64,000 bases of DNA from Epiperipatus broadwayi (GCA_028023455.1 JAQFVV010000158.1:2044001-2108000); one strand, 5' to 3'. Shown: positions 46,464-58,403, counted from the stretch's first letter. Translations and numbers: made by a program. Notes: generated by a model from the sequence alone, not told the origin.

Positions 46464-48579
46464 TGAGAAATGAAAAGTAAAAAAAAAAGGAAAATGTAAA
46501 AAAAAAAAAGAGATAAAAAGTAGCAGGCAAAGGGAGAGAAAACAAGACAAATGGGAAGAGGCAAAAGAAAAAAAAACGGAATTGAAGAAGCCAAGAGGAA
46601 CCAAAAAAAAAATGAGAAAAAGATGAAAAAAAAAGACAAGAAAAAAAAAAAAATTGAAAACTAAAAAAGTGAAAAAAGAGGTAAGAATAGAAAGAGGAAG
46701 AAGAAAGAATGATGAAGAGATGAAAAAATATTCAGAAAAAAATAAAAAAGGTAAAATAGAAAAAGAAGAGATATATAAAAAGTAACAGGAAATAAGAACA
46801 TGGATGGAGAAAAGTTGAAAGGAGAAAAGAGCAAGAAAGCAAAAAAAAAAAATATTAGAAAAAGATATGTAATAAATAAGTGAAAGGAAAAAATGAAAAA
46901 CAATAAATAAAATTTGAAGAGATTAAAAAGAAAAGTAGGAAAAAAAAATGAGAGAAAAAGGGAAATGTAAAAAACAAAAAAGAATAGAAAAAAAAATCAA
47001 AAAGAGAAGGTAAGAATAAAAAAGAAAACAAAAAAAAAAGTGGTAAAAATAGAAGAGAGAAGAAAAATGGAGATTAAAGAGAGAAAAAAAGATAAATTGT
47101 GAGAGAAGATAGTAGTAAAGTAAGAAACCAGGTGAAAAAAGTGATATAGAAGAGAAAAAATAAATAAAAAAAGAGGTAGAGAAAAAAATAATATAAGAAA
47201 AAAGAGAATAGAGAAAATGAGAGCTTTTAAATGATGAGATGAAAAAGAGCAAAAACAGGAAAAGAAAAAATAAAACACAAAAAAGTGAGGAAGAATAAAA
47301 AAAAAGAGAAAGAGAGAGAAGCAAAATAAAAAAAGGCACAAAAGAGTGAGAGAAAAATAATAAGCAGAAAAAATAGATAAAAAAATATAGGAAGAGAAAA
47401 AAAAAGTGAAACAAAAATGAAAAGAAGCAAATAAAAGAAAAAGATATATAGAGAAAGCAGATACGAGAAAAATGAATAAAAAAGATATATAAAAAAGCAA
47501 AAATAAACAAACAGATGGAAGAAAGGATAATGAAAAAGTGTATGAAAGAAAGAAGTGAAACCAGGGGTAAAGAGAGATGTATAAAAATAGTGAAAATGAA
47601 AAAATAGAAGAAAAAAGAAAGAAAAAGAGAGAGAAAATTTAATACAGAAAAAAAGCAAACAGAGGTGGGAAAATTAGACAGAAAAAAAAGCAAAAAGCAG
47701 AAGTGAAGAAATTGGGGTAAAATGTGAAAAATTCACAGATGGAGAGAAAAAGAAACAAAAGGAGTGGAAGGGAGAAAAAGTGATATAAAAATAAAATAGA
47801 TAAATAAAAAAAGACAGGAGAAAAAATAAAGGAAAGGGGGGGGGAACTAATTGGGAGAATTAAAAAATAATGGAAAAAAGAGTGAGAAAGAAGGAAGTCA
47901 AAAGAGAAGTAGGAAAAGAAAAGATGAGGAGAGCTAGAAAAAAGAGAAGGAAAATATGAGTGATAGGAAGAAAAATGAAAGAAAATAAATGTGAAAAAAA
48001 GACAAAGAAAAAAAGAATAAAGAAAAATAAAACTGAGATAAGTAACAGAAGAAAAAGAAAAAAACCAAGAGTTAGGAAGAAAATTAGGAAAAGAAAAAAA
48101 GAACTGCAGAAGAATGATAAAAAAAGCCAGGTTTGAAAAAGAAAGAAAGAAAAAGTTGTAAATAAAGGGAGAAAAAATAGGAAAAAAAAACAAATAGAAA
48201 AATAAAATAAAAAAGAATGGGAAGAAGGAATAGATAGGAGAAAGAAAAATGAGAGAGAGAGGAAGAAAGATGGCAAAAAAGAGAAATAATTAGATGGAGA
48301 GAAGATGAATAGGGAGAAAATAAAAATATAACAAAAGGAAAAAGGCTTGAAAAAAGAAATGACAAAGAAATAAACAAAAAAAAAGGTAAAAAAGAAAAAG
48401 ACACCGAGAGGATGAGAGAAAAAGCAAAATGAAATAGAAGAAAAAAATGTACAAAAAGAAAAAAAAATGAAGAAAGGGAGAAAAAAAAATATAAAAAAAG
48501 AGTAAAAGAAAACAAATAAATAAAAATTGAAAAAAAAGTGTAAAAGGAGAGAAAAACAGTGAATAAAAAAATAAAGAAC
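46464..48579. repeat. ~2.1-kb purine tract (plus strand almost all A and G)
   Basis: For about 2.1 kb the plus strand consists almost only of A and G in irregular GAAA, GAGA and AAAG combinations, with occasional T and rare C. It contains a 9-base G run at 47,836-47,844. The minus strand shows long overlapping open frames in all three frames (for example 46,923-47,693, 47,639-48,193 and 48,084-48,638), made almost only of Phe, Leu, Ser, Ile and Tyr. Such frames are expected from a pyrimidine tract, which cannot easily form stop codons, and are not genes. No simple repeat period is visible. Edges are fairly sharp on both sides. Confidence 0.9.
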
Positions 48580-50129
48580 ATCCCTACATTCTTGATATTA
48601 AACTTCTCACATGCTGTATTATCAAAACATTTTATCAAATTACAACTCCAGCTTTACAAGTATATTTTTGATTAACTCATAAACAACACTTCTTGGTTTT
48701 ATGCTGAATAATAAATCTGAGTCATATTGTCACATATTAATTTTTGCTGATATTTGATATTTTTTCAATAATATTGGAATATCACGAACTCTTTTTCACA
48801 TCATTTGCTATGCTGTCTAATTTTATTTTGGATAAAAGTTGACATCCATTGCATAAAAAGAGCATCCAAATGATAGCTCAATTTTTCTCCTAGCCAAGAA
48901 ATATTCTTGAAGTGAAAATGTAGAAATTCTAAAAAATTATTACAGTTAAAACTGCATTGAAAAGCAAGATGAACAAATTTATTTTTCATACATATTGTGA
49001 CTTTATCACAGGATATGGTGAAAACAATTATTTTTTAGCATATTTTTTAAAAATTAAAAATATCTTTAGAAATAATGAAAATATTTTGTTTCCTATTATT
49101 TAAGTTTATAATATTTCAAACAACTGTAATATATTTATATAAATAAAATATACTTAAAAAAGTTATATAGTGAATATCAAAAATTTAATAACTTAAAATA
49201 AAAAGAACAACTTTGAAAAAAAAAAACAACACTTTTCTCCATATAAAATTTTTGTTTTTAAAATTCCTGTTCTCTCTGATTACAGCTGTCATCTAGGAAC
49301 AATTCTTAGAACTGAAATATATATGATAGATTACAACTATTCAAACTATAGCAATACATAATTATGGCAAAAGAAGCTGAAACAACTACTACACATACAA
49401 CAACCATAGAAGACTATTTACAGTGACTGCAGCACTATTTTGTGAATGTAAAGTTCATCTAAGTTACTACAATCCTCTTCGTGATTTTATTGGACAAACA
49501 ATGAATAACAATTTCAATAATAACTTTCAAATGCCTTCAATTCTGTGCTATTTTTGATGCAAAGCATGTTTTATGTACTGGTTTGTCTTTTTCTAATTTC
49601 AAAAAGATGTAAAGCTTGACATCTGTCAATGTCATAGGTAAGCAAAGAATAGTTAAATCATTCACTCTGAAATTTTTTTAAATCAGACCCTTTACTAAAT
49701 GCGATTAGTCCATGCTGTGCCAAAATTGAATGATTTTTTAGTTTTAATGATAGTGTCATGCATAGGCAATGGAGATTCACAAATATTTAATTTCAACATT
49801 AAAATTTTCATTATTAGATTTAGAGAAGCTTAATTCAGTACAAATTTGAAATTTTTTTTGTAAAAATATCAATCATCACCAAGATGGTCAATAAAGCTGT
49901 TCAGTCTATTCTTGACATTAGCTTGGTAAGTTATGTAGCCTATAGGACTTCTTTATCTAATATATTGGGTGCTGAATATTTTTCAAAGAAAAATCTCAAT
50001 ATTTGATGCAATTTTTAAGCCACTGGAGTAAAATAAAGGTCACAGTCTGATTAGAATGACCTAACCTAACATGTTTTTCTTTATAATTTGAGTATTTGTT
50101 TTATGCATGGTTCACATTTGATGTACTAA
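48580..50129. other. AT-rich stretch, nothing recognised
   Basis: Ordinary AT-rich DNA between the purine tract and the SINE. No transposon or exon signal can be supported. Confidence 0.55.
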
Positions 50130-50264
50130 CAGTAAGACCTTTGTTAGCCGAGAGGTCAGTGCAGCCGCCTTGCAAGCAAGCACTTGGTTCCAGACGGTTA
50201 TTGCGGGTTCGCCTCCCTGCCGATGCTATGACATATGAAAAAAAAAAAACCCAGTAAGACCTTT
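50130..50264 (+). mobile_element. Minimal tRNA-derived SINE with 13-bp target-site duplication
   Basis: The unit runs from 50,143 to about 50,251. It has a good A box, TAGCCGAGAGG (50,145-50,155), and a good B box, GGTTCGCCTCC (50,206-50,216), then only ~20 more bases before a 12-13 base poly(A). The identical 13-mer CAGTAAGACCTTT flanks it at 50,130-50,142 and 50,252-50,264. The GCCGAG-type A box and the ~25-base gap where a variable arm would sit suggest a Leu/Ser-type (class II) tRNA ancestor. The acceptor stem is missing, so it is not a working tRNA gene. It presumably was mobilised by a LINE that recognises poly(A), such as the Tx1/L1-like family. Confidence 0.88.
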
Positions 50265-51801
50265 TCTGAGTTTTTCCTTGATAAGATTTGGTTTTGGGCA
50301 ACTTTCTACAAGAACAAAGCATTTTGTGAATAATACATGTTAGACAAATTCTAAAAATTGATTTTGACATAAAAGAAATCACAATCAGATCACATTAAAC
50401 AAATCCAATCTGACTTTAAAACTTGACATCAAGTTGATGTAGTCATATGCAGTGTGTACAGAAGAATATGTGCAGCTTATTGTGATATGAAATTGGAATG
50501 AATACGAACTTCAACTAATTTTTTAAAAATTAATTTGATACTGATATGTATATCTAAAAGAGGCAGTAAGAATAAAAAATGAAATAGCTGTTGTAGAATG
50601 CTAATATTATTTTAACAAATAATATTTAAAATAGCTTGAATATAAGTAATCGTCTATCATGCAACGGAATAAACTTACTGATAAATATTTTAGGTTAACA
50701 CATATGAAGTTATAGATATAAATATAATATGGAAATATGAATATTATTAAAAATGTAATCCAGTGATTTTGTAATATAAAATATAAGTTAAAATACATGG
50801 TATTTATTTATCAAGTTGTTTTGGGATTTACAAATATGCTATATCTTTTAACAAGAGGTTAAATTTTTGTGAAGTTTTCTACTTAAAAGAAAATTGCTAT
50901 TCATTTTCTCATCTTGTCACCATTAATAATTTGTTTTAATTATTTTGTCTTTTTTGTCAGATATTTTTTGTTTTTGTTTTGCAAAATTTGGGTTGGCAAT
51001 TCTATTAAAACTTTTAGGCATATATGTATGTTGCCTTTCGCTGATTTGGCAAAACATAATCAGCTTTCGTTATAGAAATACATCGAAGAGGAGAAGCAAA
51101 AACATGTTTATTTTCAATAATAATAGAAACTGCCATCAGAGGGCATTAATGAAATATTTTTTAAATATATATATATTTATGTAACCTATTTATTAAGACA
51201 GTTTTTTTTGCAAGAATTATCTTTCAGATTGATATTTTGTTATTTATGTACGGTATACAGTAAGAAAGAAATTATATTTTTCAAGTCAGGAATTCTCTTT
51301 TTTTAGTGTTAACTTAATTGGCAACTAGGTATCATTTATCTTCAGGTGTAAATTACGTATAAAAATATTTTATTCATCAGTTTTCAAAGTATTTTTAGAA
51401 AATGAAACTCATTAGCTGACAGCTTGAGGGTATTTAAAAAACTTTTTAAACTTGAAAATTGAATACATGTCAAGTATCATAAATGATTCCACACATAAAG
51501 ATATGAAGAATGACAGCAATTAAATAGACTTAATTAAAAGATAGTAAATAGTATTATCACAACAAAACTTTCTGCGATAAAATAACTAATTTATAACAAG
51601 TATAAAAATAATGAAGTTTAGATGAAATAACAATTTAAATCATTATTTAACTCTAAATCTTCGTGCTCTTGAGATCCTAAAATATTGCTTTATCATTTAG
51701 TCAAAGAGCCCTATTATTCAAACAGGGAAAAGCTACCTTAATTTAAATTTCCGTTATATAAATAATAAAGATCCAACTACATTATTAGAAAAATGCTTAC
51801 T
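50265..51801. other. AT-rich stretch, nothing recognised
   Basis: No feature can be supported. If the candidate exon to the right is real, this side would include its 3'UTR. No AATAAA is seen within ~100 bases of the stop on the minus strand. Confidence 0.5.
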
Positions 51802-51875
51802 TTAATCTTCTGTAAACTCAAAAGGCTCTGGAGGCTCAGGTTCTTCACCTTCATCTTCAACTTTTGGACCACCAG
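51802..51875 (-). CDS. Candidate 3'-terminal coding exon of a host gene
   Basis: On the minus strand a T-rich tract ending TTTTTAG (last base 51,876) is followed by an exon starting in phase with two bases of a split codon. It then encodes GGPKVEDEGEEPEPPEPFEF and TED before TAA at 51,804-51,802. The block is GC-richer than its surroundings, has no AT-driven amino-acid bias, and gives a Pro/Glu-rich acidic tail with an aromatic end, as seen at the C-terminus of many cytoplasmic or ciliary proteins. I do not recognise the gene. Upstream exons would lie to the right on the minus strand, but none was identified, so the intron must be long or the exons short. It could also be a chance or retro-derived piece. 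Confidence 0.45.
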
Positions 51876-52097
51876 CTAAAAACAAAATTAGATTTTACAT
51901 AGTTAATCTTTTTAGAAAATAAAAAATAGCAGTAATTAAAAGAAAATCATTATAAATAAATCATGGTTGACTTTTTAAACAATTCTGCTCATATTAATTC
52001 TAGTTCCAATTTCTGAAGTTAAAGCGTTTCAATACAAACTTTCTAAGTCAATTTATTAAATTACAATTAGGATATATGAGCACAGACTTTCACATGT
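51876..52097. other. AT-rich spacer (intron if the exon is real)
   Basis: Begins with a pyrimidine-rich acceptor region on the minus strand. Nothing else was seen. Confidence 0.45.
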
Positions 52098-52204
52098 CCC
52101 ACCACTCTCCACTCTATCTAATAACACTGATACACTCAAACACATATATGCTGAAAAGATAAATAATCACCAATATACGTATTTCATGCTAAACCAGCAA
52201 TCAT
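52098..52204 (-). repeat. 107-bp repeat, inverse copy at window end
   Basis: Its reverse complement aligns without gaps to 63,894-64,000, with 100 of 107 bases identical by hand count. Five of the seven differences are transitions. Homology stops sharply on the 52,204 side and runs off the window on the other copy, so the true unit is probably longer. No coding or pol III box was recognised, and the family is unknown. Confidence 0.85.
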
Positions 52205-52329
52205 CAGTTGGTCCAGATTACCATCTCCCATACATTATTCTGTTTCAACTGGAATAAAATTTTGTAAGTCTCTCCCCCATTAAAAAATATTAATATAAAG
52301 TTGCATAGTTTTAATGAATGAGATTTTTT

Positions 52330-52855
52330 TTTTCTCCCTTAAACAATATTTGTATCAAGATGTTTTAAAATTCATAATAAAGACATAAATAGCAAGAAGT
52401 TTATTTTATTTTTTTTAAAAAAACCTCCAAACATTTTTGCTGATGGGTTTTAAGTGATAAATGTCAAATGTGAAGTATCCTTGCATTTGTAAACGGCAAG
52501 AGTGGGGGAAAACAAAATCTGAAAATGCTTTGTTGTTTTAAAAAACAACTAGCAATCTCCTCTTAAACAACATTTATATGAGATCTTTTAATATTAATAA
52601 TAAAGACATAAATAGTGAGAAATTTTATTCCATTTTTAGAAAAAATCTCCAAAATGTTTTACTGTTGGATTTTAAGCAATTTAAAGGTCAAATTTGGAGC
52701 ATTCTTGAAGCATTCTTTTGTGTTAGGAGGTTGTTTTAATTTCATACATTTTCATTTCTAAGAAATAGTTGAAATAATAAAGATGTAAATAGAGACAATT
52801 TTTATATTATTTATCTACAAAGATGTCAAATTTCAATATTTGTGATTTATAAATG
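52330..52855 (+). repeat. Three diverged tandem units (~180-220 bp)
   Basis: The block AATAAAGACATAAATAG occurs at 52,376 and 52,599, and as AATAAAGATGTAAATAG at 52,776. Nearby shared text includes CTTAAACAA, CTCCAAA and GATTTTAAG/GTTTTAAG. The unequal spacing (223 and 177) reflects indels. Confidence 0.65.
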
Positions 52856-52859
52856 AGGC

Positions 52860-52875
52860 GGGGTGGGTGGGTGGG
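52860..52875 (+). other. G-quadruplex motif with one-base loops
   Basis: The plus strand reads GGGG-T-GGG-T-GGG-T-GGG. Four G tracts with single-T loops form the canonical parallel quadruplex pattern, expected to be very stable. It stands alone in AT-rich DNA at the end of the tandem units. A role is not shown by the sequence. Confidence 0.85.
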
Positions 52876-53399
52876 TTAAAGCTTGCCGTTGTGATTTGCA
52901 AATATAAGAAAAAATTCTCTACAGATACTATATTTTGCTATCTAGAGTTATCATCTTTCAAAATGCTACTTAAATAATTCTACATGCAAGTAATTGTCAA
53001 TTGACATTTCTGTGTCACTATGATCTATTCAATCAGATTGACTGCAAAATGCCTTGCAGCAAATATGGATCATCTATACTGCAGAAAAAAGGAAGAACTC
53101 TGGGCGAAATTTTATAACCTTTTATTTTTTACAAAAATGTTTGTACAACTAAATTTGTATTTGAATTGCTGATTCATATTTTTTTCTTCAAATTTTAAAA
53201 TTATTTAATTTCATTTATATAATGTATTACTTTTCTTTATTTTGATTTGTAAACAATAACAAAAAAACATTTTTGGTATGAGATGCATAATGACTTCTCC
53301 TTTACTGGAATCAGGAATTTCTCAGCTACTATGCCCAGAGAAACCTGTTAGCTATTTTATCTTCCCTTTCCATTCCCTATCCTAAGCTTTTCCCATATT

Positions 53400-54559
53400 C
53401 TTCTCTAGCCTGCTCCATCCCATTTCCACTACATAATCTTTGTCAACTCCGTGGCCTTTATATCTAAATCCCCTCTATCTTTTTCCAAACCCAGCATAAA
53501 AACCAAGAACCCACTTTCTATATAATACCTTATTTATATTTATTTTCCCACAACTTCATTATTTGTGCACTTTTTACTTGCAAGCATTTACATTCAATTA
53601 ATAGATGCATAATATTTTCTATGCCTTTCTTACACAACTTGCAGACTAAATCATCCACATTTCTCGATTTATGTGTATATCCCTTGTCGCTAAAGATCCT
53701 GTTTGAGTATTAAACAATAAACTTTCCTTGTTATTATCATAAATTAACTCACACCCAATATTCTGTTAACTTCTATATATATTTAAACTCTTTTTACTCT
53801 GCATACTAGTTCTCCATCTCTTCAACTCCTATTCTTCTATCCCATTCCTTGCAACTATTACACTCAACAATTCTTCTAATACAATGACCCCACCTTTTGT
53901 ATACCATATCACCTTTCTCATCCATCTTGTTGCCTGCACCTTTATTCATAACCCAATTAAATACTATTTGGCCATTCTCTTGTTATCCATAAACTGCCAA
54001 TCTATTGAACATTTTCATTTTGCTTTTTGCATCTCTCATATAAAAACTTGACCATCCTATTTCTCCTTGAATTGCCTCCTTTGCCATCCACACATCTGCA
54101 TCTAATGCATGTCTTCCTACTTCTCTTTGTACCTTTTCTAAGTAATCTACACCCCTTTACTTACACATTATTTCATATGTTAACCCTGCTACTGCCACTC
54201 CCTTCCATACCATTCTAGCTATATCATATTATATGAAAACACTGTTAATTTCTTTATCAGTGCCTTTCTTTTCTTTGTTTCATTTATCAAGTTTTTCTCT
54301 CATTCATCCCAGAAATTTCTCTGATTACTTAAGATGATACCTATTCATAACCCTGAGCTTTATATTCCCAAATAAAAATTATTTGTTTTCTCTTTCCCCA
54401 GTATTAATCATCATTACTTTTGATTTTTCTTCACTAAATTTAATCCCCATTTCTGTACTCACCCTGGTATATATCCTCAGCATAACCCCCATATCTTCCC
54501 TTCTTTCTGTGCACAAGAAGACATCATTCATAAGATCTGATAATGTATATACTCCCTTG
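53400..54559 (-). pseudogene. LINE-A RT end and C-terminal domain, frame destroyed
   Basis: Base-level similarity to copy 1 continues through the end of the RT (FADD region near 54,520-54,550), the post-RT block near 54,040-54,110 and the CCHC finger region near 53,600-53,680. Frameshifts and stops break every frame. Short open pieces here, including ones on the opposite strand, have no meaning. Confidence 0.75.
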
Positions 54560-55129
54560 TCACCTATTAATGGTATCTTTTACCCCTCTTCCTAGTCTAT
54601 TGCTCTCTCTATTTCTCTCAAATACAACAAAAACAAAATAGGCGACATAGGACATCCTTGCCTTAGTCCAACCCCATTTTTTTTTAACTGATGTATAGTA
54701 ATTATTTTCATACAATATCTTAATAAAATCCACTAAAGCTCCATCAATTCCCAAATTTACTAAATGTACCCATAATCTATTTCTATTTACTCTATCATAT
54801 GCCTTCTCTATATCTATAAAAACCATATATAACTGTCTACCTGTATTCCTACCCATATCTATGAGGTGTGAAACTACAAATAAACTATCTTCTATATGCC
54901 TATTCAATCTAAAACCTCCTTGCATTTCTCCCACTATATTATTTTCTTCCATCCATTTTGCAACTCTTCCAGCCATCATATATGTAAAAACTTTATATAA
55001 CACTGATGTAGATGTTACTGATATCGGTCTATAATTACTTAATTTTCTATGATCCTTACCCTTTTCTTTAAATAGCATCCTTACTCTTATATTACTCCAA
55101 CTATCCAGAAGATCTCTCTCCCATGTCAT
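54560..55129 (-). pseudogene. LINE-A reverse transcriptase fragment
   Basis: A 189-codon open piece holds the fingers-palm region of the RT: NYRPISVTSTSVLYKVF (two residues longer than copy 1), GEMQGGFRLNRHIEDSLF and the motif-A stretch FIDIEKAYDRV with the catalytic Asp. After LYENNYYT a deletion removes ~10 residues. The RQGCPMSAILF region is frameshifted and the FADD box is not in frame. It cannot be active. Confidence 0.87.
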
Positions 55130-55145
55130 CTTATTAAAACATGAT

Positions 55146-57134
55146 TTTAAGGAGTGGTATGCTAACTCACCCCAAGAGTTTACAAAAGCCCTGGAGTGGA
55201 CTAAATGTTAACCATCTATTGAATTCAATTTTAATTATTTAAATCTCTCTCTTTTTTTAATAAATAAACTTTCAAATGATGTTTTATTTTTTTAAAAAAG
55301 GAAGTTACAGATTATTCCTGTCTTAATAATTTTTTAAGTAAAAAAAAGATTTCAATTTACTATTTTACTAGTGATTATATGAATAAAGCAAAACTTCTTT
55401 TTTTTAAAAAGACTAATATTTCTATTATATTCTACAAATACATTTTCATTTGTAAAATCTCAGCACTCACATTTCAATAATGTCTAATCACCTTACTTTC
55501 AAATTCTGTGAGTGTTCCTTGAAATGATAAATTACTCTCCAAACTATTCACAGGACAATGGAAGCAAATCCCTTTTTTGGAATATTTTTTAATTGTAGCA
55601 AAAAAATTTATAACAGCTAACAATTACATATAAACAAATATATATTAATTCGAATTTATAACAAATAAGTATAATTAAACATTTTACCATGGTAGACATT
55701 AAAATGACAGTGTCTGTGTCTCATTCAATTCTTCAAATAAATAGAAATATATCTTTTACCACCAGTTTATTGTGTTCCTTTCCTCCTCCCTATTATTTAC
55801 AAATTTCCTTTCAAATGATTTTAGATCAATTTTAAAGAGCCATACTTTTTATTTCTTTTATTTATAATTATCTATATATCTGCATTATATTAAGATCACT
55901 CTAAATCCATAGTCAGTTTTAATAGTTTGCAAATAATTTATAATCTCTTTAATCATGATAATAATCAATTTTAATTTTTCCACATGCTCCTTCTTCAGTT
56001 AAAACAGCTTCTTTAATTATCTAAAAGTATTAACGGATGCTGTTATATTATGATTAATAACCATCCCTCAACTATTAATCCTTTCTATTTATCTTTATTT
56101 ACATTTAGTTTTAGTTGGATTTAAAAATAAATTCTTTTGAACATTAAGTGTAAGCATGGATATGTTTTGAGAAAATTCAATGTGATGAGAGATCATCTTT
56201 CTTCCAACTTGTTCTACAGAAGCAATTGAAGACAAGCAGCATGCCTTGTTGACCTACAAATTTCATATGATTTTCTAAATTATTTCAGAATTTGAAATAC
56301 AAATAACCTAGATCATTCTATCAAAATCAACTAATAATTTTTACTCTTTTCTAAATCTCTCTCTACAATATTTTGTACAAAATCCGATATTTTCCAAACT
56401 CAAATTTTCAGAAAAAAAAGATAGATATTTATTAGGTCAATTATACAGACATTTATTCAATGCCATCTTATCAACATGTCAAATCTGCCTAATTATTTTA
56501 CAAAGTAGTCTTTATAGCATTAGATTATATTGCATTAAATCTTTTTCCATAGCAAAAACAGCAATTTAATTGCACCATTGTGAATTTCCTGCAGCTTGCC
56601 ATTTTTTCCCCAGCAGAATTATAGATTATAAGCAATGATCATATCCGTAAAAATATCTTCTGCAATATAGATAAATAGCTTAAATTTTAGTCCTTAACCT
56701 ATTGTCCTCTAATAAAATAGACTCTGAGATTTGTTTAAGTTCTATTTTAGCAAAGATGACAATTTCATTACAACTATGATAACATTCTTTCTGGAATTAA
56801 TCTAGGAATATTCTTCACTAAATTGTTAAACCAATTACTCATGTTATATAATTTTTTTTTGAACCACGGCTGATTTCAAGAAGTGTTTTATTCCCAATAA
56901 TTTTCAAATAGTTTAATTCTATATTTTTATATTAAATCATGTGTATTTTTTCTTTGAATTCTTCTCATTGTCTCTCTATATCACTACTTCAAAATAATGT
57001 TAACTTGATTTACAAGCAATTTATGTTATCACATTATTTTTACCACAATTTTATTAATCAATTCATTATTAACTCATTGCCTTTTCAATTTTCCTTAAAT
57101 AATGCTGATTTTCTATAACTTTATGCTCTTTATT
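55146..57134. other. AT-rich stretch, nothing recognised
   Basis: About 2 kb of AT-rich DNA between two LINEs. A GC-richer ~60 bases at 55,146-55,205 directly abuts the truncated LINE-A end and is probably original target DNA. No feature can be supported elsewhere. Confidence 0.5.
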
Positions 57135-57699
57135 CTTTTTTTTTTTTTAAATAAAAAACTTTTATTAATACAATAACTATTTACAATTTATACAAGTAAT
57201 TAAACAAATGATAAATATGTTACAGTTTTATATACCAAAACCCAAAGAATTTGATATATTCCACTATTAAGACAAAAAGGTTGCAGGCAATTAACTAGTT
57301 AAACTTCAAGGAGATTGACTTGTATCACTATAATAGAAGGAGACTCTAAGACATGCACGTCAAATGAGCAAAGCATGTAACAAAATGATTGATTAGCCCA
57401 AGGAATAAGCCACCCATAAGAATTAAACCGTTATTCAAGACAAATGTTTATCTGATAATCTCACATAGTTATTCCAGGATCACCCTAGATTCAATTCATC
57501 AATTTCCTTGGTAAGTATCGCAGACATTGATTGAAATAAGTTTCCCAACCACTATAGAGTTTTCTCAGCCAATTGAATTTCTTGTTGTCAAATACCATAG
57601 TACATCATATATACCATATTGTCTTAAGGGTATGTACAGTCACCATTGCATTGTGAGGTTAAATTTCTCAATGGATTGACTAAGTAGAAGTTTTAAGTT

Positions 57700-57828
57700 T
57701 ATGATTGGCCCCTGGAACACTTTAGCTCTTATCTGCCCAAATGCTGAACATTCTTCGAATAGATGCTGAAAAGTCTCATCACCAGATTTCCACAGCAAAC
57801 AGATTGGATCTAAATTCATATATAGTCT
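57700..57828 (-). pseudogene. Tx1-like ORF2 C-terminal finger remnant
   Basis: Downstream of the stop at 57,829 one frame continues as DPICLLWKSGDETFQHLFEE followed by Cys, which is the C-x2-C...ET..HLF..C finger with the second Cys changed to Trp. The same domain closes the fragment at 31.5 kb. It was originally part of ORF2. Confidence 0.65.
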
Positions 57829-58365
57829 TTAATTTAGAACCTTAGTTGTTGGGAACAAGCCACTCACTAATTTGATAACAAATTTCAAGTAGAATTGGGG
57901 TGCATATATAGAGTGGAACTTTTTCAATACATTTTTCTTTGATATATCCAACCATGCATTATTATGACTTTTAAAATGATTCATTAAGTCCTTATATTTA
58001 ATATCTTTCAAACTGGACACATTCAGATTATCCTGGAGACCCCTATAAGCAATGAACAGGTAAGCTATAAAATATCTTCCTTTACATCCTATTTCATTAA
58101 AGGCGCCGACACGATCAACCAAAGGCCCAAGAAAGTGACTTTTAATTAAGTTAATAAATGTACTTGCCTTGATGTAAGTTACATATATCTCTGAATCAAT
58201 GAGGCCAAGACCTCCTTTTTCTTTTGGCATCTGCAAGGTTGATATTGAGATCCATCTTGAAGCTCTACCCCAGACATATTTCTTTGCAATCTGGTTTATT
58301 CGGAGTATTGTTTTGTTATGTAGGGTTACCCAGGGTGCATAGTATGCCAAAATCCCCTGAAACAA
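57829..58365 (-). pseudogene. Tx1-like ORF2 post-RT domain
   Basis: A 178-codon open piece. It starts FQGILAYYAPWVTLHN and continues with INQIAKKYVWGRASRWISIS, TLQMPKEKGGLGLIDSEIY. This is the conserved block after the RT in L1/Tx1-type ORF2 (pattern ...FVWG...STL..P...GGLGL.D...Y). It ends with LVSGLFPTTKVLN and a stop. A frame break near 58,370-58,400 separates it from the RT. It has no catalytic residues of its own and probably contributes to RNA binding. Confidence 0.85.
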
Positions 58366-58403
58366 TGGAATTAAAAATTAATGCTCCCGTAATTTCATAT
58401 AAT

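Larger units (their letters stand above)
53291..55145 (-). mobile_element. LINE-A copy 2, 5'-truncated in the RT region
   Basis: The minus strand matches LINE-A copy 1 (2.42-5.64 kb) from its 3' end at about 53,291 up to about 55,145. There the homology breaks sharply: copy 1 continues the sequence before the RT motifs and copy 2 does not. The shared 3' end (TGACTTCTCC at 2421 and 53,291) and ~85-90% similarity by eye show one family. Frameshifts are more numerous than in copy 1. The endonuclease is absent. Confidence 0.87.

Noticed and set aside
46424-48638. Long minus-strand open frames (up to 256 codons) that look like multi-pass membrane proteins
   Set aside because: They lie in all three frames of a pyrimidine tract. 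Their Phe/Leu/Ser-only composition is forced by base content, and there is no promoter, splice or codon signal.
50143-50251. Functional tRNA gene
   Set aside because: The A and B boxes are good, but the acceptor stem is missing, the T stem is mismatched, and poly(A) plus a target-site duplication show a retroposed copy.
50101-50382. Minus-strand 93-codon frame across the SINE
   Set aside because: It spans SINE, poly(A) and both target-site duplications, so the frame is accidental.
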